Positions 8,212-17,137 of a stretch of 64,000 nucleotides of DNA are shown piece by piece. Numbering within the stretch: position 1 is the first letter of the stretch; every line of letters begins with the position of its first letter. Under the pieces are notes generated by a model. That model searched no databases and was not told where the DNA came from. It was given only the letters and a program-made list of their open reading frames with translations. Made by a program: the position numbers and the translations under genes. Origin of the DNA: Nitriliruptor sp040882075 (GTDB taxonomy: Bacteria > Actinomycetota > Nitriliruptoria > Nitriliruptorales > Nitriliruptoraceae); assembly GCF_040882075.1 (NCBI RefSeq), contig NZ_JBBEBZ010000161.1, positions 11,393 to 75,392 on the forward strand, written 5' to 3'.

Positions 8212-9456
8212 CTACAGCCCCGCGTACGAGTGCAGACCGACGATCACCAGGTTCACCCCGTAGTAGGTGAACATCAGCACGGCGAACGCCCACAGCGCGA
8301 TCCAGCCCGCCGACCGGCCACGGGTCCCCCGCGTCGCACGGGCGTGGAGGTAGGCGGCGTAGGCGACCCAGGTCAGGAACGACCCGGTCTCCTTCGGATC
8401 CCAGCCCCAGAACCGGCCCCAGGACTGTTCGGCCCACATCGCCCCGGCGATGACCCCGAAGGTCCACCCGAAGAACCCGAGCGCGATGGTGCGGTAGGCC
8501 AACCCGTCCAGCGTGGCCGCCGGCGGCAGGTAGGGGGTCAACCAGCGGGCGATCAGAGCAGCGGCCACCAGCCCGAGGTTGATGCTGAGGAAACGCTGGA
8601 GGCCGGTCCCGGTCTCGAGTGTGGGCGTCGCGATGAACACCCACGACACCGTCGAGGTGCCGAGGAAGGTGTAGAGCGCGAGCTTCCAGGGGTCGATGGC
8701 CGCACGGAGGGCACCGCGGTACGCGGCCGCGTCCTGCTCGTCGACGGCGTCGTCGTCCTCGGTCGAGCCCGGATCGCTCCCGTCGGGGGCCACCCGCTCG
8801 GCCACCGATGCGGTGTCGTCGGCCGAGGTGAGGTCGGACACGTGGGCCGCCCCGACGGTCGATCCGGTCGTGACCGCGGTGCGCGGGGCGGCGCCGCGCC
8901 GCTCGGCGGTGTCGCGCAGGAGGTAGAGCGCGGTGAACACGAAGCCGGCGGTCAGGATCCCGGCCGAGATCACGATCAGGGTGACGTGGAAGCTGCGCCA
9001 CCAGGTGTCGAGGATCGGCTGCAGCGGACCCGGCGAGCTGTAGACCAGCAGGGCCGAGGCGAGCACCAGGGTGCCGGCCATCATCACGAAGCCGTTGAGC
9101 TCGGGACGCTTGCGCACGAACTGGAGGTAGACGAGCCCGGCGACGACGCCCGCGAGCGCCATCGCCGAGGTGAACTCGAACATGTTCCCGAGCGGCAGGC
9201 GTTCCTGGACGATGCCGCGCAGGACCTCGTGACCGACGTGGGTGGCGATCCCGGCGATGGCGAGCGCGGAGCCGAGCCACCGCGCGACGCGGCCGTACCC
9301 GAGCTGCGCCAACCGTCCACCGCGACGCGGCTGGTCAGCGCGGCCGACGGTCGTGGTCAGCGAGTAGAGGTAGAACGCCGCGGAGGTCCCGTACAGCAGC
9401 AACGTCACGGGCGAGTACAACAGCCGCGACAGCTCGGCGAGCTGGTCCTGGCTCAC
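8212..9456 (-). CDS. ccsB: CcsB/ResC, haem handling subunit of cytochrome c synthase
   Basis: Polytopic membrane protein that delivers haem to the outside for attachment to apocytochrome c in System II. 414 residues from GTG 9456, whose bases overlap the resB stop (GTGA). Conserved haem features are THVGHEVLRG and NMFEFTSAMAL near the N-terminus. The WWD-type core WGRFWGWDPKETGSFLTW sits near residue 340, followed by YLHARATRG. An acidic insert (residues about 215-265, rich in D, E, A and T) separates helices and probably faces the cytoplasm. The last helix ends HSYAGL. Confidence 0.93.
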   Translation of the reverse strand: MSQDQLAELSRLLYSPVTLLLYGTSAAFYLYSLTTTVGRADQPRRGGRLAQLGYGRVARWLGSALAIAGIATHVGHEVLRGIVQERLPLGNMFEFTSAMALAGVVAGLVYLQFVRKRPELNGFVMMAGTLVLASALLVYSSPGPLQPILDTWWRSFHVTLIVISAGILTAGFVFTALYLLRDTAERRGAAPRTAVTTGSTVGAAHVSDLTSADDTASVAERVAPDGSDPGSTEDDDAVDEQDAAAYRGALRAAIDPWKLALYTFLGTSTVSWVFIATPTLETGTGLQRFLSINLGLVAAALIARWLTPYLPPAATLDGLAYRTIALGFFGWTFGVIAGAMWAEQSWGRFWGWDPKETGSFLTWVAYAAYLHARATRGTRGRSAGWIALWAFAVLMFTYYGVNLVIVGLHSYAGL

Positions 9457-11285
9457 GGTCTGACTCCAGGGTCGGGCGCGGGATGGGTCGGGTCGGGCGC
9501 GGTCACGGTCACGGTCGGGTCGTCCGCCGGGGCGGTCGGCCCCGGGGNNNNNNNNNNGGGGGGGGTTGGGGGGGGGGGGGGGGCGGTCAGGGTCAGGGGG
9601 GGGTCGGCCGGGGGGGGGGGGGCCCCGGCGCCGCGCGGCGCCTGCGGGGCGAGTTCGACCGGCGTACCGCCGGTCGCGTCGGCGAGGGCACGGACGAGCT
9701 GCTCGTGCTCCTCCTCGAACTCCTGCGGCCGCTGGAACGCGCGGCCGCCGGCGGTCACGAGGGTACGGCCCGTACTCGCGTCCCGGGACGCGGCGACCCA
9801 GAGGCGCCGGCGGTAGGCGTACAGGGCCAGCCACAGGCCACCGAGCAACATCGCGGACGCGAGCAACAGCCACGGCAGCTGCGGACGGTTCGAGACCTGG
9901 AAGCCGACCCAGCGCCTGAGCTCCACGAAGCGGACCGTGACGCCGTCGTCGAAGACGACCTCGGTGCCCGGCCGGAGCGAGGCGTCACCCGCCGGGTCGA
10001 GCGCGGAGGTATCGAGCTGCCAGATGGACTGCTGGGTGCGCCCGAGTTGCAGGTCACCGCGGTAGCTGCGGATGACCGCGAGCGGCGCGTCGGCCCACGG
10101 GGCGCCCGTGAGCTGAGGGCCGTCGTCGCCGTCGGGGGCGAAGGGGAACAGGAACACGTCGAGCCCGACGTCGGGGTCGGCCGACGCGGCCTTGGCTGCC
10201 GTGCGGAAGTGCGGGATGCCGTCACCGCTGGCGCGAGCGATCGCGAAGTCCTCCCACACCACCTCGCCGTCGACCTCGACCTGGAACAGGGGCGCGTAGC
10301 CCCAGTCGAGCTGGGTGACCTTCATCCCGTCGAAGGTGACCGGCGCGTTGCCCTCGATGCGGGTCTCGGTCACCTCGCCGTCCGCCGACATCACGGTCAC
10401 GTCCGAAGCGAAGGTGGTGGCCTGGCCGGCACCGGGGGCGAGGGGGTCGCGGACCCAGTCGACCTCGAAGCCGTCGAGCGAGAGGGTCCAGGCCGCGTGG
10501 TCGCCGTCGTCCCAGAGGCGGCCCGGGTCCCGCACCCAGTACTGCGAGATGGTGTCGGAGAAGCCGGGCTCACCCTCGACGACGCCGACCTGGCCCGTGA
10601 AGCCGGCCAGCTGCCCGAACACCACGGCGCCGAGCAGGACGTAGAAGGAGAGGTGGAACAGCAACGAGCCGCCCTCGCGCGACCACAGCCCCTTCTCCGC
10701 GGCGACCTGCGGCGGCCCGGCCCCGTCGACGACCTCGTCCCGAACCCGCCAGCGTCGCGCAGCCAACAGCTGCTTCGCGGCGGCGTGGACGTCGTCCGGG
10801 GACGCGTCGGTGTCGAAGGTGGCGACGACCTCGGCGCGGTCCGGGTAGCGGCTGCGCGGCGGCACCGAGCGGCGGACGAGCCGGACCCACGCCCGGACCC
10901 TCGGGATCATGCAGGCGGTCAGCGACAGGTAGAGCAGGAACAGGGTCGCGAGGAACAACGTCGAGCCGTAGACGTCGAACAGCCCGAAGGTGTCGAGCAC
11001 GGCCGACACGGTGGCGCCCGGCCCCTCCGTGCCGGCGAGCCACCCGTCGACGGTGGTCGGCACGTTCGGGTCCTGCGGGACCACCGTCGCGATCAGCGTC
11101 TCGATGGCGAGCACGCCGAGCAGGTACAGGGCCGTGCGCATCCGCACGAGCCAACGCCAGCCCATCAGCACGCTGTCCCACGCGAACCGGGCCGGGCCCT
11201 GTGGGCCGCGCGGCGACGGTCGGCGACCCACCGACGGGTTCATCTCCGGTGGCGCCTGCGACTCGAGGTGCTCGGTCGAGGTCAC
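9453..11285 (-). CDS. resB: ResB/Ccs1, cytochrome c synthase partner (contains assembly gap)
   Basis: Membrane protein that with CcsB forms the System II cytochrome c synthase. It starts at GTG 11285, overlapping the ccdA stop as GTGA. Three N-terminal helices are seen (MRTALYLLGVLAIETLIATV, then LFLATLFLLYLSLTACMIP, then SLLFHLSFYVLLGAVVFG). The periplasmic ResB domain includes TISQYWVRDPGRLW and EGNAPVTFDGMKVTQLDWGY. A last helix around PWLLLASAMLLGGLWLALY follows. The C-terminal tail is strongly Pro/Thr rich and crosses ten undetermined bases, so its true length and frame there are uncertain. About 610 codons if the gap length is real. Confidence 0.9.
   Translation of the reverse strand: MTSTEHLESQAPPEMNPSVGRRPSPRGPQGPARFAWDSVLMGWRWLVRMRTALYLLGVLAIETLIATVVPQDPNVPTTVDGWLAGTEGPGATVSAVLDTFGLFDVYGSTLFLATLFLLYLSLTACMIPRVRAWVRLVRRSVPPRSRYPDRAEVVATFDTDASPDDVHAAAKQLLAARRWRVRDEVVDGAGPPQVAAEKGLWSREGGSLLFHLSFYVLLGAVVFGQLAGFTGQVGVVEGEPGFSDTISQYWVRDPGRLWDDGDHAAWTLSLDGFEVDWVRDPLAPGAGQATTFASDVTVMSADGEVTETRIEGNAPVTFDGMKVTQLDWGYAPLFQVEVDGEVVWEDFAIARASGDGIPHFRTAAKAASADPDVGLDVFLFPFAPDGDDGPQLTGAPWADAPLAVIRSYRGDLQLGRTQQSIWQLDTSALDPAGDASLRPGTEVVFDDGVTVRFVELRRWVGFQVSNRPQLPWLLLASAMLLGGLWLALYAYRRRLWVAASRDASTGRTLVTAGGRAFQRPQEFEEEHEQLVRALADATGGTPVELAPQAPRGAGAPPPPADPPLTLTAPPPPPTPPXXXXPGPTAPADDPTVTVTAPDPTHPAPDPGVRP
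9548..9557. other. Assembly gap (10 Ns) inside resB
   Basis: Ten consecutive N bases flanked on the right by long runs of G with few interruptions (9558-9622). The size 10 is a conventional placeholder, so the true distance is unknown. The G-rich flank encodes the proline-rich tail of ResB and probably blocked sequencing. Confidence 0.98.
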
Positions 11286-12034
11286 AGGGGTACCTCGAAG
11301 CCGCTGATGAGGGGCCGGAGGTAGAAGATGAACCGCTCCCACAGGCCCGTGGCGATGGCGACACCGACGAGCGAGATGAACACGCCGCCGCCGATCTGCA
11401 GCCCCCGGGCGTTGCGTCGCAGGAAGCCGAGCGTGCCGCTCATGCGGCGGAACAGCAGGCCGACCAGGATGAACGGCACGCCGAGGCCGAACGCGTAGAC
11501 GAACCCGAGGATCGCCCCGCGGCCGGACACGCCGCCGCTGACCGACGCCGACAGGGTGAGGATGGCGCCGGCCGCGGGACCGAGGCAGGGGGTCCAGCCG
11601 ACACCGAACACGAAGCCGAGCAGCGGGGCGCTGGCGAGCCCCTTCGTCGGTGCGGTGGCGGCGAAGCGCGCCTCGCGGACCAGGCGTCCCGACGCCATGG
11701 CAGCGCCGAGCACCACCACCAGCAGCCCGAGCCCGACCCGAGCGCCGGTGTTGCGCTCGAGGAAGCTGAGGGTCCCGGCGGCGAACCCGAGCATCACGAA
11801 GGGGATCGCGAAGCCGACGACGAACAGGGTGGAGCCGAGCAGCACCCGACCGCGGGCGCGGGCCCCGCCGGTGGCCAGGTCCTGACCCGACAGGCCGGTC
11901 ATGTACGACAGGTAGCCGGGCACGAGCGGCAGGACGCACGGCGAGGCGAACGACAGCAAGCCGGCCGCGAACGCGACGGCCGCCGCGACGAGGAGGTTCG
12001 CGTCGGAGATCAGCAGCTGCACCTGCTCAGCCAC
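11282..12034 (-). CDS. ccdA: CcdA, thiol-disulfide electron transfer membrane protein
   Basis: DsbD-core membrane protein carrying reducing equivalents from cytoplasmic thioredoxin to extracytoplasmic ResA for apocytochrome c reduction. 250 residues, six transmembrane helices. The paired redox cysteines are in LLSFASPCVLPLVPGYLSYM (about residue 33) and GVGWTPCLGPAAGAIL (about residue 150). The ATG at 12034 lies inside the last codons of resA, giving an 8-base overlap. Followed by resB with a GTGA overlap, so resA-ccdA-resB-ccsB is one operon. Confidence 0.95.
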   Translation of the reverse strand: MAEQVQLLISDANLLVAAAVAFAAGLLSFASPCVLPLVPGYLSYMTGLSGQDLATGGARARGRVLLGSTLFVVGFAIPFVMLGFAAGTLSFLERNTGARVGLGLLVVVLGAAMASGRLVREARFAATAPTKGLASAPLLGFVFGVGWTPCLGPAAGAILTLSASVSGGVSGRGAILGFVYAFGLGVPFILVGLLFRRMSGTLGFLRRNARGLQIGGGVFISLVGVAIATGLWERFIFYLRPLISGFEVPL

Positions 12035-12596
12035 GGCCGGCCTCCTCCAGCAGCTGACCGAGCAGGACCGTCAGCTCGGTCGCGTCGGTGGAGCCGAAGA
12101 TGCGGACCGCGACGCGCCCCTCGCCGTCGAGCAGCAGCGTCGAGGGCATCACGCTCGGGCCGATCCCCCCGAAGGCGGCGGCGTAGCTGCCGGCCGGGTC
12201 GTGCACCGAGGGGTAGGGCACGTCGAACTCGCGGACGAACGCCAGGGCGTTGGGCGTCGGGTCGGCGACGTTGACGCCGAGGAACCCGACCTCGCCGGCG
12301 AAGCGCTCGGCGATCTCGGTGAGCTCGGGCTGCTCGGTGCGGCACGGCCCGCACCACGAGCCCCAGAAGTTCAGCATCGCGGGGGCACCGGCGAGCGACG
12401 TCACGCTCGTCTCGGCCGTCGCATCACCGAGGATCGGGGCCACCCGCGTGGGGGCGGGCTCGCGGTCCTCGACGGGCGTGATGCACAGGTTCGGTCGGAC
12501 ACCGGGGAGCCGGTCACAGTCGGCCGCGCTGGCGCCGCCGGCGCACCCGGCGGCGAGCAGGGCGAGCAGACCGAAGGCAGCGACCAGGCGGGGCAC
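12027..12596 (-). CDS. resA: ResA-like thioredoxin lipoprotein
   Basis: Extracytoplasmic thiol-disulfide oxidoreductase that keeps the haem-binding cysteines of apocytochromes c reduced. 189 residues from GTG 12596. An N-terminal signal with lipobox LLAAGC predicts lipid anchoring at about residue 18. The TlpA/ResA thioredoxin fold carries the active site WGSWCGPCRTE (C-G-P-C) and the cis-proline region GPSVMPSTLLLD. Two extra cysteines occur just after the lipobox (ADCDRLPGV, PNLCITP). First gene of the ccs operon; electrons come from CcdA. Confidence 0.93.
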   Translation of the reverse strand: MPRLVAAFGLLALLAAGCAGGASAADCDRLPGVRPNLCITPVEDREPAPTRVAPILGDATAETSVTSLAGAPAMLNFWGSWCGPCRTEQPELTEIAERFAGEVGFLGVNVADPTPNALAFVREFDVPYPSVHDPAGSYAAAFGGIGPSVMPSTLLLDGEGRVAVRIFGSTDATELTVLLGQLLEEAGRG

Positions 12597-12730
12597 GCGG
12601 CGGTCCTGTCGAGCCGGGGGTGGCGGAGACGGGCGGTGGAACCGGACGGGACGACGTGTCGGACACGCGTCCGCCGCCGTGGGAGCGTCAGGGTGCCGGG
12701 AGGCAGCGCGGGTGCCAACTCGTGGACGCG

Positions 12731-12761
12731 CGACGGGCGCCGACGGGGCCGGCGCCCGTCG
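12731..12761. terminator. Strong hairpin between the bc operon and resA
   Basis: Perfect 12-base inverted repeat: left arm 12731-12742 (CGACGGGCGCCG), right arm 12750-12761, loop of seven bases. It lies 26 bases past the stop of the last bc operon gene on the minus strand and before resA. There is no T tract, which is usual for GC-rich actinobacterial terminators. It may equally be a processing or attenuation hairpin. Confidence 0.6.
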
Positions 12762-12786
12762 GGGCGGCGCGTGGGGCGTCAGCCGG

Positions 12787-13752
12787 TCACTGCGCGATCG
12801 GGACCGCGAGATCCTCGGGTTCCTCGACCTGTTCGAGCTCGCGCCGCTTGTCGCGGACCTCGAGCAGGTCGAGCCAGAACAGGCTGCCGGCGAAGCCGAG
12901 GGCCGCGATGACCGTCCACAGCATCGACGGGAACCACTCGGCTCCAGGGTCCTGGAAGGCGAACCAGTCGGTCTCCTCCCCGACCGGCCACCCCATCGCG
13001 ACCTCGTCCTCGCTCTCGGTCGCGGGCAGGATCGGGACACCGGACTCGCGGTCGACGAAGTTGGCCAGGGTGCGGAACTGCTGGGTCACGACCCGCACGC
13101 CCTGGTCCTGGGTGACCCGGGGCTCGCCGACCGCCTCCTGGGTGTAGAACGTCGGCGCCCGGCGGACGTTGTCGCCCTGCAGTTCGGGGGTCGAGTCGAC
13201 GAGCTCGGCGATCTGCTCCTCGAGCTCGGACCGGCGTTCGGCCCCGATCTGGGCCACACCGTTCTCATCGACCGGCAGGTACTGGTTGGCCATGACGTCG
13301 CTGGCCTGGCCGACCTCACCGACGACCGAGGCGTAGCGCGGGTCGGTGTTGAGCCGCTCCTCGCTGAGGTCCTGGCGGTCGACGAAGGCGACCGCGTCCT
13401 CGAAGGAGTCCGGGTCGTTGCTGGCGGGGAAGGACTCGGCCCGTTCCGACCCGGCCTCGAACCCGTACCAGACCGGGTCGTAGTGGGTGGAGGTCTGCCC
13501 GGGCAGGTGGGTGATGCCGAGCCCAGCCGGGATGCCCGGACCGCCGAACCAGAAGAACATCCCGAGCAGGAACCCGAACCCGAAGAAGGCCACGCCGTAC
13601 ATGGCGGTCGCCTTCTTGAGGCCGTAGTTCGACCACAGCAGCATGATGACCGAGCCGCTGAAGAACAGCAGCCCGAGCGGGATGGCGAGGATCGCGGCCG
13701 GGTGGTCGGCCGGGATGACGCTCTCGACCGCGAGGAAGAGGGTCGCGCTCAC
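12787..13752 (-). CDS. Unknown membrane protein of the cytochrome bc operon
   Basis: 321 residues, function not recognised. It begins with a short segment then a hydrophobic helix (AAILAIPLGLLFFSGSVIML, residues about 19-38). A second helix, AMYGVAFFGFGFLLGMFFWF, comes next, then a large soluble domain rich in acidic residues. A third helix near the C-terminus (MLWTVIAALGFAGSLFWLDL) precedes a charged tail. No Cys, no haem motif. Its GTG start overlaps the stop of the diheme cytochrome gene (GTGA), so it is translated with the complex and is probably an accessory subunit or assembly factor. Last gene before a hairpin. Confidence 0.65.
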   Translation of the reverse strand: MSATLFLAVESVIPADHPAAILAIPLGLLFFSGSVIMLLWSNYGLKKATAMYGVAFFGFGFLLGMFFWFGGPGIPAGLGITHLPGQTSTHYDPVWYGFEAGSERAESFPASNDPDSFEDAVAFVDRQDLSEERLNTDPRYASVVGEVGQASDVMANQYLPVDENGVAQIGAERRSELEEQIAELVDSTPELQGDNVRRAPTFYTQEAVGEPRVTQDQGVRVVTQQFRTLANFVDRESGVPILPATESEDEVAMGWPVGEETDWFAFQDPGAEWFPSMLWTVIAALGFAGSLFWLDLLEVRDKRRELEQVEEPEDLAVPIAQ

Positions 13753-14750
13753 TGGTCGTCACCTTCCGCGGCGGGTGGGCCGCCGATCTGGCCGTAGCGG
13801 GGACCGCCGGTGGTCTGGAACGACTCGATGTGGTCGATGACCGCCTCGATCGCATCCTCGGAGAGGACCTGGCGGAACGAGGGCATGGGGGCGAAGCCAG
13901 GCACGTAGCGGCCCTGCAGGATCGCCTGGCGTGCGACCTCGCGGCCCTCCTCGGGGTCGTCACCCTCGCCGACGCCGTAACGCTCGTAGAGGTTCTGCAG
14001 CGTCGGTCCGACCACCCCCTGGCCGTCGGCACCGTGGCAGCGGGCGCAGTGGTCGGCGAACAGGTCCTCGCCGGAGCGACCGACGAACGCCTGGGCGTCG
14101 ACCTCGGGCACCTCACCGGTCTGGATCGACAGGATGTAGGCGGCGACCTGGTTGAGCTGGTTGTCGGAGTACTGACCGCCGGCACCGACGCTGAAGGCCG
14201 GCATCGGCGTCCCGGGCCGACCGTTCTCGAGGGTCATCATGATGAGCTCGTACGGGTCCTCGACGACCTCGGAGTCCTCGTAGCGGGCGACGATGTTGTT
14301 CAGGGCCGGCGCCGGCCAGGGCGCCGCGATCTCGGCGTCGGGGTTCGGAGCGGATCCGCCCCCGAGGTCGACACCGTGGCACGACGCGCAGGCGTCCTGG
14401 AACAGCTGGCGGCCGGCGGCGACGTCCTGCTCGTAGAAGTCGTTGTTGCGTTCCGCGATGCGGTTGGGCTCGATGACCCAGTACAGCGGGAGGAACAGCG
14501 CGGAGAACACGGCGAAGGCCACCCCCCACGCCATCGCCCGCTCCATCCCGGTGGTCTCGAGCTCCTCGTCGGAGTGGTAGGGCCGCATCGACAGCGGGAT
14601 GTCGCCGTGACGCTTGGGTCCCTGACGGTTCTTGCCGGGGCCCACGACGAAGTAGGCGACCGCGAAGCCGATCAGCGCGACCACCAGCAGGATGATCGGG
14701 ACGGCTGCGCCGCTGCCACCGCTCTCGACGGCGACGAACAGGTTGGTCAT
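13749..14750 (-). CDS. Membrane-anchored diheme cytochrome c of the bc complex
   Basis: 333-residue c-type cytochrome, the likely electron acceptor of the Rieske protein (cytochrome c1/QcrC role). Two transmembrane segments are seen: residues about 16-36, and about 74-92 ending LPLYWVIEP after the conserved RPYHSDEELE loop. Two cytochrome c domains follow, with haem sites CASCH (121-125) and CARCH (235-239) and candidate Met ligands in GTPMPAFS and FAPMPSF. Domain order and the fused diheme form resemble actinobacterial QcrC in principle, though the N-terminus differs. Haem attachment would need the ccs operon next door. Confidence 0.85.
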   Translation of the reverse strand: MTNLFVAVESGGSGAAVPIILLVVALIGFAVAYFVVGPGKNRQGPKRHGDIPLSMRPYHSDEELETTGMERAMAWGVAFAVFSALFLPLYWVIEPNRIAERNNDFYEQDVAAGRQLFQDACASCHGVDLGGGSAPNPDAEIAAPWPAPALNNIVARYEDSEVVEDPYELIMMTLENGRPGTPMPAFSVGAGGQYSDNQLNQVAAYILSIQTGEVPEVDAQAFVGRSGEDLFADHCARCHGADGQGVVGPTLQNLYERYGVGEGDDPEEGREVARQAILQGRYVPGFAPMPSFRQVLSEDAIEAVIDHIESFQTTGGPRYGQIGGPPAAEGDDQ

Positions 14751-14778
14751 GTCGGTGCTTCCCCTCGCAGGACGCAGC

Positions 14779-15372
14779 TCAGGCGTCGACGCAGTTCGGC
14801 CCCTCCTGGGGCTGCTCCAACGCGTTGGCCGTCCGGGCGGTCCCGGTGATCAGGTTGCCGAGGTCGACGACGTACATGCCGGCGTCGTCGATGTAGGAGG
14901 AGTAACGGTCGAGTCCCCGTGGCGCCGGTCCGCCGGTGTACTCGCCCCAGCGGTTGTAGCGCGACCCGTGGCAGGGGCACTCGAACCACTGGGAGCTCTG
15001 GCACCACGGCACGGCGCACCCGAGGTGCACGCACCGCTGGCTGTACAGCGCCATCAGACCCACACCGCTGGACTCGACGATCGCGTGGTCCTCGCCGTAG
15101 AGCCCCATCGCCGCCTCGTTGGAAGGGTCCCAGCTGACGATCGAGATCCCGCCGTCGGGGACGCGCACCGGGGTGCGGGACTCCTCGATGGTCTGGGCGA
15201 GCGCTTCGGCGTTCTCGAGCGGCACCTCGCCGGTGAGCTCGTCACCGGGGCGCGGGTAGAGGAAGCCGAGCGAGGCCAGGCCGAAGCCGCCGAGACCGGC
15301 GCTGACGGCACCGAACATGCCGTAGCGCAGGAAGGCCCGGCGCTCGACCCTGGGCAGGTCGAGGCGGCTCAT
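14779..15372 (-). CDS. Rieske iron-sulfur protein of the bc complex
   Basis: 197-residue Rieske [2Fe-2S] protein that moves electrons from quinol to cytochrome c. An N-terminal RRAFLRYGMFG followed by one hydrophobic helix suggests Tat export with a retained anchor. Cluster box I is C114-x-H116-x2-C119 (CVHLGC) and box II C132-x-C134-H135-G-S (CPCHGS). By family knowledge C114, H116, C132 and H135 bind the cluster and C119-C134 form the stabilising disulfide. Lies between the diheme c gene and subunit IV in the same orientation. Confidence 0.95.
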   Translation of the reverse strand: MSRLDLPRVERRAFLRYGMFGAVSAGLGGFGLASLGFLYPRPGDELTGEVPLENAEALAQTIEESRTPVRVPDGGISIVSWDPSNEAAMGLYGEDHAIVESSGVGLMALYSQRCVHLGCAVPWCQSSQWFECPCHGSRYNRWGEYTGGPAPRGLDRYSSYIDDAGMYVVDLGNLITGTARTANALEQPQEGPNCVDA

Positions 15373-15454
15373 CGCGTTCCCTTCTGGTCGTCGGTCATGA
15401 TCTGGTGCTCCTCCCAGCGCCGCAGGGGCGCCGCACGCAAGCTCGTGGAAGCGG

Positions 15455-16291
15455 TCACAGGGTGAACCCGAGGCCCTGGGTGAAGGGCCAGACCCACTCG
15501 TAGCCGGCCCCGCGGAGGAAGGACCCGATCATGACCAGGATCCCCCAGAAGGCCAGGAAGAAGGTGAAGGCGAGGTTGGCGACCTTGCGGTTCTCGGGCC
15601 GCGCGGAGGGGTTCTTGTCGACGTAGGGAGTGGCCATCAGCCCGACGAGGAACACGCCCGGCAGGGTGACGCCAGCGATCATCGGGTGGAAGTAGCGCAG
15701 CAGCTCCTGCAGACCCATGAAGTACCACGGCGCCTTGTTGATGGCTGGGACCTCGTTGGGGTTGGCCAGCGAGCCGAGGGGCGCGTCGAGGAAGAAGGAC
15801 ACGATCAGCAGCAGCGAGCCCATCGCCAGCAGGGCGACGAACTCGACCAGCAGCAGGTGCGGCCAGGTGTAGACCTTGTCCATCTGCTTGGACTGGACCT
15901 GCTGGATCCCGGCGGGGGGCACGAGCGCGAGCATGCGGTGGGTGTGGCCGCTGGCGGCGGGCACACCGATGGAGCCGGACCCGTTGCCGTTACCGAGCGA
16001 TGCCGCGACGCGGGCCGCGCGCTCCTCGGGGGTGAGCCGCCCGCCGCCACCGGTTTCGGCCGGCGCCGCCTGCTTGGTCGCGACGCCGCCGCCACCGCCC
16101 TTCTTCTCGCGGAACGCCTCGAGGGCCTTGGTGTTCTCCTCGGCGGGCTTGGGTCCGAGGCTCTGTCCCTCGGCGATCTTGGCAGCGCGGACGCTCGCGG
16201 CCTTGGCCTTGGCCCGAGCCATGCGCTCGGACATGCCGTCCGCGATCAGACGGTCGTAGACCGCCTGATCCATCTGGACCTCTTCCGCCAT
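15455..16291 (-). CDS. Cytochrome b C-terminal half (subunit IV-like) with long N-terminal extension
   Basis: 278 residues. The last 140 form the three helices of a subunit IV/cytochrome b C-terminal domain (residues about 143-168, 203-222 and 240-262), part of the quinol oxidation site. The usual PEWY motif reads APWY (187-190), so the Qo-site glutamate is absent. The first 115 residues are hydrophilic, with an Ala/Lys/Arg helix (RMARAKAKAASVRAAK) and glycine runs. Subunit IV proteins normally lack such an extension. ATG at 16291. A coiled or linker role for the extension is only a guess. Confidence 0.85.
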   Translation of the reverse strand: MAEEVQMDQAVYDRLIADGMSERMARAKAKAASVRAAKIAEGQSLGPKPAEENTKALEAFREKKGGGGGVATKQAAPAETGGGGRLTPEERAARVAASLGNGNGSGSIGVPAASGHTHRMLALVPPAGIQQVQSKQMDKVYTWPHLLLVEFVALLAMGSLLLIVSFFLDAPLGSLANPNEVPAINKAPWYFMGLQELLRYFHPMIAGVTLPGVFLVGLMATPYVDKNPSARPENRKVANLAFTFFLAFWGILVMIGSFLRGAGYEWVWPFTQGLGFTL

Positions 16292-16349
16292 CTCGTCTCA
16301 CCTCTCGCCGTCGTCACCGTGCCCGTGGGGCTGGCTCACGCCGGGTGTG

Positions 16350-17126
16350 TCACAGGGGGCCGGAGATCCCGCCGTCCTTGCGGATCCGCCAGAAGTGGAC
16401 CGCGAGGAAGACCACCGTCACGAACGGGATGAACAGGACGTGGAGCACGTACCAGCGCAGCAGGGTCGCCGGCCCGATCGAGACGCCACCGAGGAGCACG
16501 AACTGCACCTGGTCACCGAAGACCGGGGTGTAGCCCATCATGTTGGTGCCGACGGTGACGGCCCAGAGGGCGAGCTGGTCCCAGGGCAGCAGGTAGCCGG
16601 TGAAGCTCAGCAGCAGGGTCAGCAGCAGCAGGATGACGCCGACGACCCAGTTGAACTCCCGCGGCGGCTTGTAGGCCCCGTGGTAGAAGACGCGCGCCAT
16701 GTGCAGGAACACGGTGAAGACCATCGCGTGGGCACCCCACCGGTGCATGTTGCGCACCAGGTTGCCGAAGGTGACCGACGCCGACAGCTCGCGCATGTTG
16801 AGGTAGGCGAGCTCGGTGCCGGCACCGGCGGCCGGGGTGTAGAAGAACATCAGGAAGATGCCGGTGATGGTCAGCAGGATGAACAGGAAGAAGCTCAGGC
16901 CGCCCAAGCAGTAGGTGTAGGTCAGCTTGAGACCGTGGCGCTTCACCTTCACCGGGTGCAGGTGGTAGAGGACGTTGTTCATCGCCGCGAGGGCGCGGTC
17001 CCGCGACGTGTCGCGGTAGCCCTTGCGGTAGATCGACCCCGGGCGGAAGATCGACTTCCAGATCACGTTGTCCTGGACGTTCGTCTTCGTCTCGCCCCAG
17101 CTCGGCAAGCTCGGTCGCTTCGCCAC
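16350..17126 (-). CDS. Cytochrome b6-like N-terminal half of cytochrome b
   Basis: 258 residues from GTG 17126, with AGGA just upstream. Four-helix haem-binding half of cytochrome b. Haem ligand pairs are H128/H142 (13 residues between, in HRWGA...LHMARV) and H229/H244 (14 between), the b6f-type spacing. C73 in TYCLGG aligns with the b6 cysteine that binds the extra c-type haem (ci/cn) covalently. The conserved PWDQLALWAV and TNMMGYTPVFG are present. Split from subunit IV, unlike the single-chain cytochrome b with QcrB fusion common in Mycobacterium and Streptomyces. Confidence 0.92.
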   Translation of the reverse strand: MAKRPSLPSWGETKTNVQDNVIWKSIFRPGSIYRKGYRDTSRDRALAAMNNVLYHLHPVKVKRHGLKLTYTYCLGGLSFFLFILLTITGIFLMFFYTPAAGAGTELAYLNMRELSASVTFGNLVRNMHRWGAHAMVFTVFLHMARVFYHGAYKPPREFNWVVGVILLLLTLLLSFTGYLLPWDQLALWAVTVGTNMMGYTPVFGDQVQFVLLGGVSIGPATLLRWYVLHVLFIPFVTVVFLAVHFWRIRKDGGISGPL

Positions 17127-17137
17127 TCGTCCTGCTC

